Part shown: positions 1 to 11,002 of the stretch, in pieces
How positions within the stretch are numbered: position 1 is the stretch's first letter
Layout: each line of letters begins with the position of its first letter
Source of the DNA: Anthopleura xanthogrammica
Lineage: Eukaryota > Cnidaria > Anthozoa > Actiniaria > Actiniidae
Length of the DNA: 64,000 nt
Assembly (NCBI GenBank): GCA_964019055.1
Contig: OZ025210.1
Coordinates: 9,227,492-9,291,491, forward strand
Reading direction: 5' to 3'
Program-made: the position numbers and the translations under genes
The notes under the pieces: model-generated
Told to the model about the DNA's origin: nothing
Seen by the model: the letters and a program-made list of their open reading frames with translations, nothing else
Databases searched by the model: none

Positions 1-146
1 TCGTGTTTTGAGCAAAAGAAAATTCTCAGCAAATTTCAAATTTTCTCAGCAAAAAACAGCTTTTTTGACCAAAAAGCACCTTTACTCAGCCAAAACCGAA
101 TTTTTTTTCGCCAAAACGTCGTGTTTTTATCTCAAGAGGTATTATC
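1..146. repeat. Left partial unit (unit offsets 184-329)
   Basis: The window opens inside a unit, at the TCGTGTTTTGAGC word that lies at offset 184 of the consensus. All 146 bases follow the consensus, so the array continues to the left of the window. Confidence 0.97.
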
Positions 147-1133
147 ATGAGCAAAAAGTGGGGGTTTCAGCAAACAGGTCACGCCGTAAGCGAAAAACCT
201 GGTTTTGAGAGCCAAAATGGCAATTTTTCAGTTTTTTGGGCTAAAAAGTTTTTTCCCCCAGCAAAACAGTGTTTTGGACACCCAACATGTGCTTTTCTCG
301 GCCAAAACTTGCGTTTAGCAGTGAAAACGTCGTGTTTTGAGCAAAAGAAAATTCTCAGCAAATTTCAAATTTTCTCAGCAAAAAACAGCTTTTTTGACCA
401 AAAAGCACCTTTACTCAGCCAAAACCGAATTTTTTTTCGCCAAAACGTCGTGTTTTTATCTCAAGAGGTATTATCATGAGCAAAAAGTGGGGGTTTCAGC
501 AAACAGGTCACGCCGTAAGCGAAAAACCTGGTTTTGAGAGCCAAAATGGCCATTTTTCAGTTTTTTGGGCTAAAAAGTTTTTTCCCCCAGCAAAACAGTG
601 TTTTGGACACCCAAAATGTGCTTTTCTCGGCCAAAACTTGCGTTTAGCAGTGAAAACGTCGTGTTTTGAGCAAAAGAAAATTCTCAGCAAATTTCAAATT
701 TTCTCAGCAAAAAACAGCTTTTTTGACCAAAAAGCACCTTTACTCAGCCAAAACCGAATTTTTTTTCGCCAAAACGTCGTGTTTTTATCTCAAGAGGTAT
801 TATCATGAGCAAAAAGTGGGGGTTTCAGCAAACAGGTCACGCCGTAAGCGAAAAACCTGGTTTTGAGAGCCAAAATGGCCATTTTTCAGTTTTTTGGGCT
901 AAAAAGTTTTTTCCCCCAGCAAAACAGTGTTTTGGACACCCAACATGTGCTTTTCTCGGCCAAAACTTGCGTTTAGCAGTGAAAACGTCGTGTTTTGAGC
1001 AAAAGAAAATTCTCAGCAAATTTCAAATTTTCTCAGCAAAAAACAGCTTTTTTGACCAAAAAGCACCTTTACTCAGCCAAAACCGAATTTTTTTTCGCCA
1101 AAACGTCGTGTTTTTATCTCAAGAGGTATTATC

Positions 1134-1463
1134 ATGAGCAAAAAGTGGGGGTTTCAGCAAACAGGTCACGCCTTAAGCGAAAAACCTAGTTTTGAGAGCC
1201 AAAATGGCCATTTTTCAGTTTTTTGGGCTAAAAAGTTTTTTCCCCCAGCAAAACAGTGTTTTGGACACCCAAAATGTGCTTTTCTCGGCCAAAACTTGCG
1301 TTTAGCAGTGAAAACGTCGTGTTTTGAGCAAAAGAAAATTCTCAGCAAATTTCAAATTTTCTCAGCAAAAAAACAGCTTTTTTGACCAAAAAGCACCTTT
1401 ACTCAGCCAAAACCGAATTTTTTTTCGCCAAAACGTCGTGTTTTTATCTCAAGAGGTATTATC
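1134..1463. repeat. Variant unit, 330 bp
   Basis: This unit has one extra A in the A6 tract at offsets 234-239, GCCTTAAGC for GCCGTAAGC, and CCTAGTTT for CCTGGTTT. Only the extra A is shared with another unit (7382), so most of the changes are private. Confidence 0.85.
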
Positions 1464-2450
1464 ATGAGCAAAAAGTGGGGGTTTCAGCAAACAGGTCACG
1501 CCGTAAGCGAAAAACCTGGTTTTGAGAGCCAAAATGGCCATTTTTCAGTTTTTTGGGCTAAAAAGTTTTTTCCCCCAGCAAAACAGTGTTTTGGACACCC
1601 AAAATGTGCTTTTCTCGGCCAAAACTTGCGTTTAGCAGTGAAAACGTCGTGTTTTGAGCAAAAGAAAATTCTCAGCAAATTTCAAATTTTCTCAGCAAAA
1701 AACAGCTTTTTTGACCAAAAAGCACCTTTACTCAGCCAAAACCGAATTTTTTTTCGCCAAAACGTCGTGTTTTTATCTCAAGAGGTATTATCATGAGCAA
1801 AAAGTGGGGGTTTCAGCAAACAGGTCACGCCGTAAGCGAAAAACCTGGTTTTGAGAGCGAAAATGGCCATTTTTCAGTTTTTTGGGCTAAAAAGTGTTTT
1901 CCCCCAGCAAAACAGTGTTTTGGACACCCAACATGTGCTTTTCTCGGCCAAAACTTGCGTTTAGCAGTGAAAACGTCGTGTTTTGAGCAAAAGAAAATTC
2001 TCAGCAAATTTCAAATTTTCTCAGCAAAAAACAGCTTTTTTGACCAAAAAGCACCTTTACTCAGCCAAAACCGAATTTTTTTTCGCCAAAACGTCGTGTT
2101 TTTATCTCAAGAGGTATTATCATGAGCAAAAAGTGGGGGTTTCAGCAAACAGGTCACGCCGTAAGCGAAAAACCTGGTTTTGAGAGCCAAAATGGCCATT
2201 TTTCAGTTTTTTGGGCTAAAAAGTGTTTTTCCCCAGCAAAACAGTGTTTTGGACACCCAACATGTGCTTTTCTCGGCCAAAACTTGCGTTTAGCAGTGAA
2301 AACGTCGTGTTTTGAGCAAAAGAAAATTCTCAGCAAATTTCAAATTTTCTCAGCAAAAAACAGCTTTTTTGACCAAAAAGCACCTTTACTCAGCCAAAAC
2401 CGAATTTTTTTTCGCCAAAACGTCGTGTTTTTATCTCAAGAGGTATTATC

Positions 2451-3435
2451 ATGAGCAAAAAGTGGGGGTTTCAGCAAACAGGTCACGCCGTAAGCGAAAA
2501 ACCTGGTTTTGAGAGCCAAAATGGCCATTTTTCAGTTTTTTGGGCTAAAAAGTTTTTTCCCCCAGCAAAACAGTGTTTTGGACACCCAAAATGTGCTTTT
2601 CTCGGCCAAAACTTGCGTTTAGCAGTGAAAACGTCGTGTTTTGAGCAAAAGAAAATTCTCAGCAAATTTCAAATTTTCTCAGCAAAAAACCGCTTTTTTG
2701 ACCAAAAAGCACCTTTACTCAGCCAAAACCGATTTTTTTTCGCCAAAACGTCGTGTTTTTATCTCAAGAGGTATTATCATGAGCAAAAAGTGGGGGTTTC
2801 AGCAAACAGGTCACGCCGTAAGCGAAAAACCTGGTTTTGAGAGCCAAAATGGCCATTTTTCAGTTTTTTGGGCTAAAAAGTTTTTTCCCCCAGCAAAACA
2901 GTGTTTTGGACACCCAAAATGTGCTTTTCTCGGCCAAAACTTGCGTTTAGCAGTGAAAACGTCGTGTTTTGAGCAAAAGAAAATTCTCAGCAAATTTCAA
3001 ATTTTCTCAGCAAAAAACAGCTTTTTTGACCAAAAAGCACCTTTACTCAGCCAAAACCGAATTTTTTTCGCCAAAACGTCGTGTTTTTATCTCAAGAGGT
3101 ATTATCATGAGCAAAAAGTGGGGGTTTCAGCAAACAGGTCACGCCGTAAGCGAAAAACCTGGTTTTGAGAGCCAAAATGGCCATTTTTCAGTTTTTTGGG
3201 CTAAAAAGTTTTTTCCCCCAGCAAAACAGTGTTTTGGACAGCCAAAATGTGCTTTTCTCGGCCAAAACTTGCGTTTAGCAGTGAAAACGTCGTGTTTTGA
3301 GCAAAAGAAAATTCTCAGCAAATTTCAAATTTTCTCAGCAAAAAACAGCTTTTTTGACCAAAAAGCACCTTTACTCAGCCAAAACCGAATTTTTTTTCGC
3401 CAAAACGTCGTGTTTTTATCTCAAGAGGTATTATC
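2451..3435. repeat. Three-unit haplotype block, copy 1 (328+328+329 bp)
   Basis: Three successive variant units share a haplotype with 4752-5736. The first has AACCGCTTT for AACAGCTTT and loses one A in CGAATTT. The second has T7 instead of T8 before CGCC. The third has GACAGCC. Both copies are 985 bp. The copies lie 2301 bp apart, which is seven units. The flanking units differ (2122 against 4423, and 3436 against 5737), so the shared block is bounded as given. Confidence 0.88.
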
Positions 3436-4751
3436 ATGAGCAAAAAGTGGGGGTTTCAGCAAACAGGTCACGCCGTAAGCGAAAAACCTGGTTTTGAGAG
3501 CCAAAATGGCCATTTTTCAGTTTTTTGGGCTAAAAAGTTTTTTCCCCCAGCAAAACAGTGTTTTGGACACCCAAAATGTGCTTTTCTCGGCCAAAACTTG
3601 CGTTTAGCAGTGAAAACGTCGTGTTTTGAGCAAAAGAAAATTCTCAGCAAATTTCAAATTTTCTCAGCAAAAAACAGCTTTTTTGACCAAAAAGCACCTT
3701 TACTCAGCCAAAACCGAATTTTTTTTCGCCAAAACGTCGTGTTTTTATCTCAAGAGGTATTATCATGAGCAAAAAGTGGGGGTTTCAGCAAACAGGTCAC
3801 GCCGTAAGCGAAAAACCTGGTTTTGAGAGCCAAAATGGCCATTTTTCAGTTTTTTGGGCTAAAAAGTTTTTTCCCCCAGCAAAACAGTGTTTTGGACACC
3901 CAAAATGTGCTTTTCTCGGCCAAAACTTGCGTTTAGCAGTGAAAACGTCGTGTTTTGAGCAAAAGAAAATTCTCAGCAAATTTCAAATTTTCTCAGCAAA
4001 AAACAGCTTTTTTGACCAAAAAGCACCTTTACTCAGCCAAAACCGAATTTTTTTTCGCCAAAACGTCGTGTTTTTATCTCAAGAGGTATTATCATGAGCA
4101 AAAAGTGGGGGTTTCAGCAAACAGGTCACGCCGTAAGCGAAAAACCTGGTTTTGAGAGCCAAAATGGCCATTTTTCAGTTTTTTGGGCTAAAAAGTTTTT
4201 TTCCCCAGCAAAACAGTGTTTTGGACACCCAAAATGTGCTTTTCTCGGCCAAAACTTGCGTTTAGCAGTGAAAACGTCGTGTTTTGAGCAAAAGAAAATT
4301 CTCAGCAAATTTCAAATTTTCTCAGCAAAAAACAGCTTTTTTGACCAAAAAGCACCTTTACTCAGCCAAAACCGAATTTTTTTTCGCCAAAACGTCGTGT
4401 TTTTATCTCAAGAGGTATTATCATGAGCAAAAAGTGGGGGTTTCAGCAAACAGGTCACGCCGTAAGCGAAAAACCTGGTTTTGAGAGCCAAAATGGCCAT
4501 TTTTCAGTTTTTTGGGCTAAAAAGTTTTTTCCCCCAGCAAAACAGTGTTTTGGACACCCAAAATGTGCTTTTCTCGGCCAAAACTTGCGTTTAGCAGTGA
4601 AAACGTCGTGTTTTGAGCAAAAGAAAATTCTCAGCAAATTTCAAATTTTCTCAGCAAAAAACAGCTTTTTTGACCAAAAAGCACCTTTACTCAGCCAAAA
4701 CCGAATTTTTTTTCGCCAAAACGTCGTGTTTTTATCTCAAGAGGTATTATC

Positions 4752-5736
4752 ATGAGCAAAAAGTGGGGGTTTCAGCAAACAGGTCACGCCGTAAGCGAAA
4801 AACCTGGTTTTGAGAGCCAAAATGGCCATTTTTCAGTTTTTTGGGCTAAAAAGTTTTTTCCCCCAGCAAAACAGTGTTTTGGACACCCAAAATGTGCTTT
4901 TCTCGGCCAAAACTTGCGTTTAGCAGTGAAAACGTCGTGTTTTGAGCAAAAGAAAATTCTCAGCAAATTTCAAATTTTCTCAGCAAAAAACCGCTTTTTT
5001 GACCAAAAAGCACCTTTACTCAGCCAAAACCGATTTTTTTTCGCCAAAACGTCGTGTTTTTATCTCAAGAGGTATTATCATGAGCAAAAAGTGGGGGTTT
5101 CAGCAAACAGGTCACGCCGTAAGCGAAAAACCTGGTTTTGAGAGCCAAAATGGCCATTTTTCAGTTTTTTGGGCTAAAAAGTTTTTTCCCCCAGCAAAAC
5201 AGTGTTTTGGACACCCAAAATGTGCTTTTCTCGGCCAAAACTTGCGTTTAGCAGTGAAAACGTCGTGTTTTGAGCAAAAGAAAATTCTCAGCAAATTTCA
5301 AATTTTCTCAGCAAAAAACAGCTTTTTTGACCAAAAAGCACCTTTACTCAGCCAAAACCGAATTTTTTTCGCCAAAACGTCGTGTTTTTATCTCAAGAGG
5401 TATTATCATGAGCAAAAAGTGGGGGTTTCAGCAAACAGGTCACGCCGTAAGCGAAAAACCTGGTTTTGAGAGCCAAAATGGCCATTTTTCAGTTTTTTGG
5501 GCTAAAAAGTTTTTTCCCCCAGCAAAACAGTGTTTTGGACAGCCAAAATGTGCTTTTCTCGGCCAAAACTTGCGTTTAGCAGTGAAAACGTCGTGTTTTG
5601 AGCAAAAGAAAATTCTCAGCAAATTTCAAATTTTCTCAGCAAAAAACAGCTTTTTTGACCAAAAAGCACCTTTACTCAGCCAAAACCGAATTTTTTTTCG
5701 CCAAAACGTCGTGTTTTTATCTCAAGAGGTATTATC
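4752..5736. repeat. Three-unit haplotype block, copy 2 (328+328+329 bp)
   Basis: The same ordered set of variants as 2451-3435: AACCGC plus a lost A, then T7, then GACAGCC. Two units carrying GACAGCC follow directly (5737 and 6066), which is not the case after copy 1. A seven-unit duplication later eroded by conversion, or a block transfer, would both produce this. Confidence 0.88.
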
Positions 5737-6394
5737 ATGAGCAAAAAGTGGGGGTTTCAGCAAACAGGTCACGCCGTAAGCGAAAAACCTGGTTTTGAGA
5801 GCCAAAATGGCCATTTTTCAGTTTTTTGGGCTAAAAAGTTTTTTCCCCCAGCAAAACAGTGTTTTGGACAGCCAAAATGTGCTTTTCTCGGCCAAAACTT
5901 GCGTTTAGCAGTGAAAACGTCGTGTTTTGAGCAAAAGAAAATTCTCAGCAAATTTCAAATTTTCTCAGCAAAAAACAGCTTTTTTGACCAAAAAGCACCT
6001 TTACTCAGCCAAAACCGAATTTTTTTTCGCCAAAACGTCGTGTTTTTATCTCAAGAGGTATTATCATGAGCAAAAAGTGGGGGTTTCAGCAAACAGGTCA
6101 CGCCGTAAGCGAAAAACCTGGTTTTGAGAGCCAAAATGGCCATTTTTCAGTTTTTTGGGCTAAAAAGTTTTTTCCCCCAGCAAAACAGTGTTTTGGACAG
6201 CCAAAATGTGCTTTTCTCGGCCAAAACTTGCGTTTAGCAGTGAAAACGTCGTGTTTTGAGCAAAAGAAAATTCTCAGCAAATTTCAAATTTTCTCAGCAA
6301 AAAACAGCTTTTTTGACCAAAAAGCACCTTTACTCAGCCAAAACCGAATTTTTTTTCGCCAAAACGTCGTGTTTTTATCTCAAGAGGTATTATC

Positions 6395-6723
6395 ATGAGC
6401 AAAAAGTGGGGGTTTCAGCAAACAGTTCACGCCGTAAGCGAAAAACCTGGTTTTGAGAGCCAAAATGGCCATTTTTCAGTTTTTTGGGCTAAAAAGTTTT
6501 TTCCCCCAGCAAAACAGTGTTTTGGACACCCAAAATGTGCTTTTCTCGGCCAAAACTTGCGTTTAGCAGTGAAAACGTCGTGTTTTGAGCAAAAGAAAAT
6601 TCTCAGCAAATTTCAAATTTTCTCAGCAAAAAACAGCTTTTTTGACCAAAAAGCACCTTTACTCAGCCAAAACCGAATTTTTTTTCGCCAAAACGTCGTG
6701 TTTTTATCTCAAGAGGTATTATC
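6395..6723. repeat. Variant unit with ACAGTTCACG, copy 1
   Basis: G-to-T in the tract-free segment (ACAGGTCACG to ACAGTTCACG). The same change is found in only one other unit, 16266-16594, 9871 bp (30 units) away. Confidence 0.85.
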
Positions 6724-7381
6724 ATGAGCAAAAAGTGGGGGTTTCAGCAAACAGGTCACGCCGTAAGCGAAAAACCTGGTTTTGAGAGCCAAAATGGCCA
6801 TTTTTCAGTTTTTTGGGCTAAAAAGTTTTTTTCCCCAGCAAAACAGTGTTTTGGACACCCAAAATGTGCTTTTCTCGGCCAAAACTTGCGTTTAGCAGTG
6901 AAAACGTCGTGTTTTGAGCAAAAGAAAATTCTCAGCAAATTTCAAATTTTCTCAGCAAAAAACAGCTTTTTTGACCAAAAAGCACCTTTACTCAGCCAAA
7001 ACCGAATTTTTTTTCGCCAAAACGTCGTGTTTTTATCTCAAGAGGTATTATCATGAGCAAAAAGTGGGGGTTTCAGCAAACAGGTCACGCCGTAAGCGAA
7101 AAACCTGGTTTTGAGAGCCAAAATGGCCATTTTTCAGTTTTTTGGGCTAAAAAGTTTTTTCCCCCAGCAAAACAGTGTTTTGGACACCCAAAATGTGCTT
7201 TTCTCGGCCAAAACTTGCGTTTAGCAGTGAAAACGTCGTGTTTTGAGCAAAAGAAAATTCTCAGCAAATTTCAAATTTTCTCAGCAAAAAACAGCTTTTT
7301 TGACCAAAAAGCACCTTTACTCAGCCAAAACCGAATTTTTTTTCGCCAAAACGTCGTGTTTTTATCTCAAGAGGTATTATC

Positions 7382-7711
7382 ATGAGCAAAAAGTGGGGGT
7401 TTCAGCAAACAGGTCACGCCGTAAGCGAAAAACCTGGTTTTGAGAGCCAAAATGGCCATTTTTCAGTTTTTTGGGCTAAAAAGTTTTTTCCCCCTGCAAA
7501 ACAGTGTTTTGGACACCCAAAATGTGCTTTTCTCGGCCAAAACTTGCGTTTAGCAGTGAAAACGTCGTGTTTTGAGCAAAAGAAAATTCTCAGCAAATTT
7601 CAAATTTTCTCAGCAAAAAAACAGCTTTTTTGACCAAAAAGCACCTTTACTCAGCCAAAACCGAATTTTTTTTCGCCAAAACGTCGTGTTTTTATCTCAA
7701 GAGGTATTATC
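7382..7711. repeat. Variant unit, 330 bp
   Basis: One extra A in the A6 tract at offsets 234-239, as in unit 1134, plus CCCCTGCAAA for CCCCAGCAAA. The shared extra A may be recurrent homopolymer slippage or a sequencing error rather than descent. Confidence 0.8.
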
Positions 7712-8369
7712 ATGAGCAAAAAGTGGGGGTTTCAGCAAACAGGTCACGCCGTAAGCGAAAAACCTGGTTTTGAGAGCCAAAATGGCCATTTTTCAGTTTT
7801 TTGGGCTAAAAAGTTTTTTCCCCCAGCAAAACAGTGTTTTGGACACCCAAAATGTGCTTTTCTCGGCCAAAACTTGCGTTTAGCAGTGAAAACGTCGTGT
7901 TTTGAGCAAAAGAAAATTCTCAGCAAATTTCAAATTTTCTCAGCAAAAAACAGCTTTTTTGACCAAAAAGCACCTTTACTCAGCCAAAACCGAATTTTTT
8001 TTCGCCAAAACGTCGTGTTTTTATCTCAAGAGGTATTATCATGAGCAAAAAGTGGGGGTTTCAGCAAACAGGTCACGCCGTAAGCGAAAAACCTGGTTTT
8101 GAGAGCCAAAATGGCCATTTTTCAGTTTTTTGGGCTAAAAAGTTTTTTCCCCCAGCAAAACAGTGTTTTGGACAGCCAAAATGTGCTTTTCTCGGCCAAA
8201 ACTTGCGTTTAGCAGTGAAAACGTCGTGTTTTGAGCAAAAGAAAATTCTCAGCAAATTTCAAATTTTCTCAGCAAAAAACAGCTTTTTTGACCAAAAAGC
8301 ACCTTTACTCAGCCAAAACCGAATTTTTTTTCGCCAAAACGTCGTGTTTTTATCTCAAGAGGTATTATC

Positions 8370-11002
8370 ATGAGCAAAAAGTGGGGGTTTCAGCAAACAG
8401 GTCACGCCGTAAGCGAAAAACCTGGTTTTGAGAGCCAAAATGGCCATTTTTCAGTTTTTTGGGCTAAAAAGTTTTTTCCCCCAGCAAAACAGTGTTTTGG
8501 ACAGCCAAAATGTGCTTTTCTCGGCCAAAACTTACGTTTAGCAGTGAAAACGTCGTGTTTTGAGCAAAAGAAAATTCTCAGCAAATTTCAAATTTTCTCA
8601 GCAAAAAACAGCTTTTTTGACCAAAAAGCACCTTTACTCAGCCAAAACCGAACTTTTTTTCGCCAAAACGTCGTGTTTTTATCTCAAGAGGTATTATCAT
8701 GAGCAAAAAGTGGGGGTTTCAGCAAACAGGTCACGCCGTAAGCGAAAAACCTGGTTTTGAGAGCCAAAATGGCCATTTTTCAGTTTTTTGGGCTAAAAAG
8801 TTTTTTCCCCCAGGAAAACAGTGTTTTGGACAGCCAAAATGTGCTTTTCTCGGCCAAAACTTGCGTTTAGCAGTGAAAACGTCGTGTTTTGAGCAAAAGA
8901 AAATTCTCAGCAAATTTCAAATTTTCTCAGCAAAAAACAGCTTTTTTGACCAAAAAGCACCTTTACTCAGCCAAAACCGAATTTTTTTTCGCCAAAACGT
9001 CGTGTTTTTATCTCAAGAGGTATTATCATGAGCAAAAAGTGGGGGTTTCAGCAAACAGGTCACGCCGTAAGCGAAAAACCTGGTTTTGAGAGCCAAAATG
9101 GCCATTTTTCAGTTTTTTGGGCTAAAAAGTTTTTTCCCCCAGGAAAACAGTGTTTTGGACACCCAAAATGTGCTTTTCTCGGCCAAAACTTGCGTTTAGC
9201 AGTGAAAACGTCGTGTTTTGAGCAAAAGAAAATTCTCAGCAAATTTCAAATTTTCTCAGCAAAAAACAGCTTTTTTGACCAAAAAGCACCTTTACTCAGC
9301 CAAAACCGAATTTTTTTTCGCCAAAACGTCGTGTTTTTATGTCAAGAGGTATTACCATGAGGAAAAAGTGGGGGTTTCAGCAAACAGGTCACGCCGTAAG
9401 CGAAAAACCTGGTTTTGAGAGCCAAAATGGCCATTTTTCAGTTTTTTGGGCTAAAAAGTTTTCCCCCCCAGCAAAACAGTGTTTTGGACACCCAAAATGT
9501 GCTTTTCTCGGCCAAAACTTGCGTTTAGCAGTGAAAACGTCGTGTTTTGAGCAAAAGAAAATTCTCAGCAAATTTCAAATTTTCTCAGCAAAAAACAGCT
9601 TTTTTGACCAAAAAGCACCTTTACTCAGCCAAAACCGAATTTTTTTTCGCCAAAACGTCGTGTTTTTATCTCAAGAGGTATTATCATGAGCAAAAAGTGG
9701 GGGTTTCAGCAAACAGGTCACGTTGAAGCGAAAAACCTGGTTTTGAGAGCCAAAATGGCCATTTTTCAGTTTTTTGGGCTAAAAAGTTTTTCCCCCAGCA
9801 AAACAGTGTTTTGGACAGCCAAAATGTGCTTTTCTCGGCCAAAACTTGCGTTTAGCAGTGAAAACGTCGTGTTTTGAGCAAAAGAAAATTCTCAGCAAAT
9901 TTCAAATTTTCTTAGCAAAAAACAGCTTTTTTGACCAAAAAGCACCTTTACTCAGCCAAAACCGAATTTTTTTTCACCAAAACGTCGTGTTTTTATCTCA
10001 AGAGGTATTATCATGAGCAAAAAGTGGGGGTTTCAGCAAACAGGTCACGCCGTAAGCGAAAAACCTGGTTTTGAGAGCCAAAATGGCCATTTTTCAGTTT
10101 TTTGGGCTAAAAAGTTTTTCCCCCCAGCAAAACAGTGTTTTGGACACCCAAAATGTGCTTTTCTCGGCCAAAACTTGCGTTTAGCAGTGAAAACGTCGTG
10201 TTTTGAGCAAAAGAAAATTCTCAGGAAATTTCAAATTTTCTCAGCAAAAAACAGCTTTTTTGACCAAAAAGCACCTTTACTCAGCCAAAACCGAACTTTT
10301 TTTCGCCAAAACGTCGTGTTTTTATCTCAAGAGGTATTATCATGAGCAAAAATTGGGGTTTCAGCAAACAGGTCACGCCGTAAGCGAAAAACCTGGTTTT
10401 GAGAGCCAAAATGGCCATTTTTCAGTTTTTTGGGCTAAAAAGTTTTTCCCCCCAGCAAAACAGTGTTTTGGACACCCAAAATGTGCTTTTCTCGGCCAAA
10501 ACTTGCGTTTAGCAGTGAAAACGTCGTGTTTTGAGCAAAAGAAAATTCTCAGCAAATTTCAAATTTTCTCAGCAAAAAACAGCTTTTTTGACCAAAAAGC
10601 ACCTTTACTCAGCCAAAACCGAATTTTTTTTCGCCAAAACGTCGTGTTTTTATCTCAAGAGGTATTATCATGAGCAAAAAGTGGGGGTTTCAGCAAACAG
10701 GTCACGCCGTAAGCGAAAAACCTGGTTTTGAGAGCCAAAATGGCCATTTTTCAGTTTTTTGGGCTAAAAAGTTTTTTCCCCCAGCAAAACAGTGTTTTGG
10801 ACAGCCAAAATGTGCTTTTCTCGGCCAAAACTTGCGTTTAGCAGTGAAAACGTCGTGTTTTGAGCAAAAGAAAATTCTCAGCAAATTTCAAATTTTCTCA
10901 GCAAAAAACAGCTTTTTTGACCAAAAAGCTAGCACCTTTACTCAGCCAAAACCGAATTTTTTTTCGCCAAAACGTCGTGTTTTTATCTCAAGAGGTATTA
11001 TC
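8370..11002. repeat. Most degenerate patch of the array
   Basis: Eight neighbouring units carry unusual changes. Unit 8370 has CTTACG and GAACTTT. Units 8699 and 9028 have CAGGAAAA. Unit 9028 also has TTATGTC and ATTACC. Unit 9357 has ATGAGG and a T4C7 junction. Unit 9686 is 327 bp, with CACGTTGAAG, a lost T, CTTAGC and TTCACC. Unit 10013 has TCAGGAAAT and GAACTTT. Unit 10342 has AATTGGGG and is 328 bp. Unit 10670 is 333 bp. Indel and substitution density is clearly above the rest of the window. Confidence 0.85.
10670..11002. repeat. Variant unit with 4-bp insertion, 333 bp
   Basis: At 10930-10933 four bases are inserted, turning AAAAAGCACC into AAAAAGCTAGCACC. This is the only multi-base insertion in the window and the only one outside a homopolymer. 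It creates the palindrome GCTAGC and may be a short duplication of AGC plus T at a repaired break. The unit also carries GACAGCC. Confidence 0.88.
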
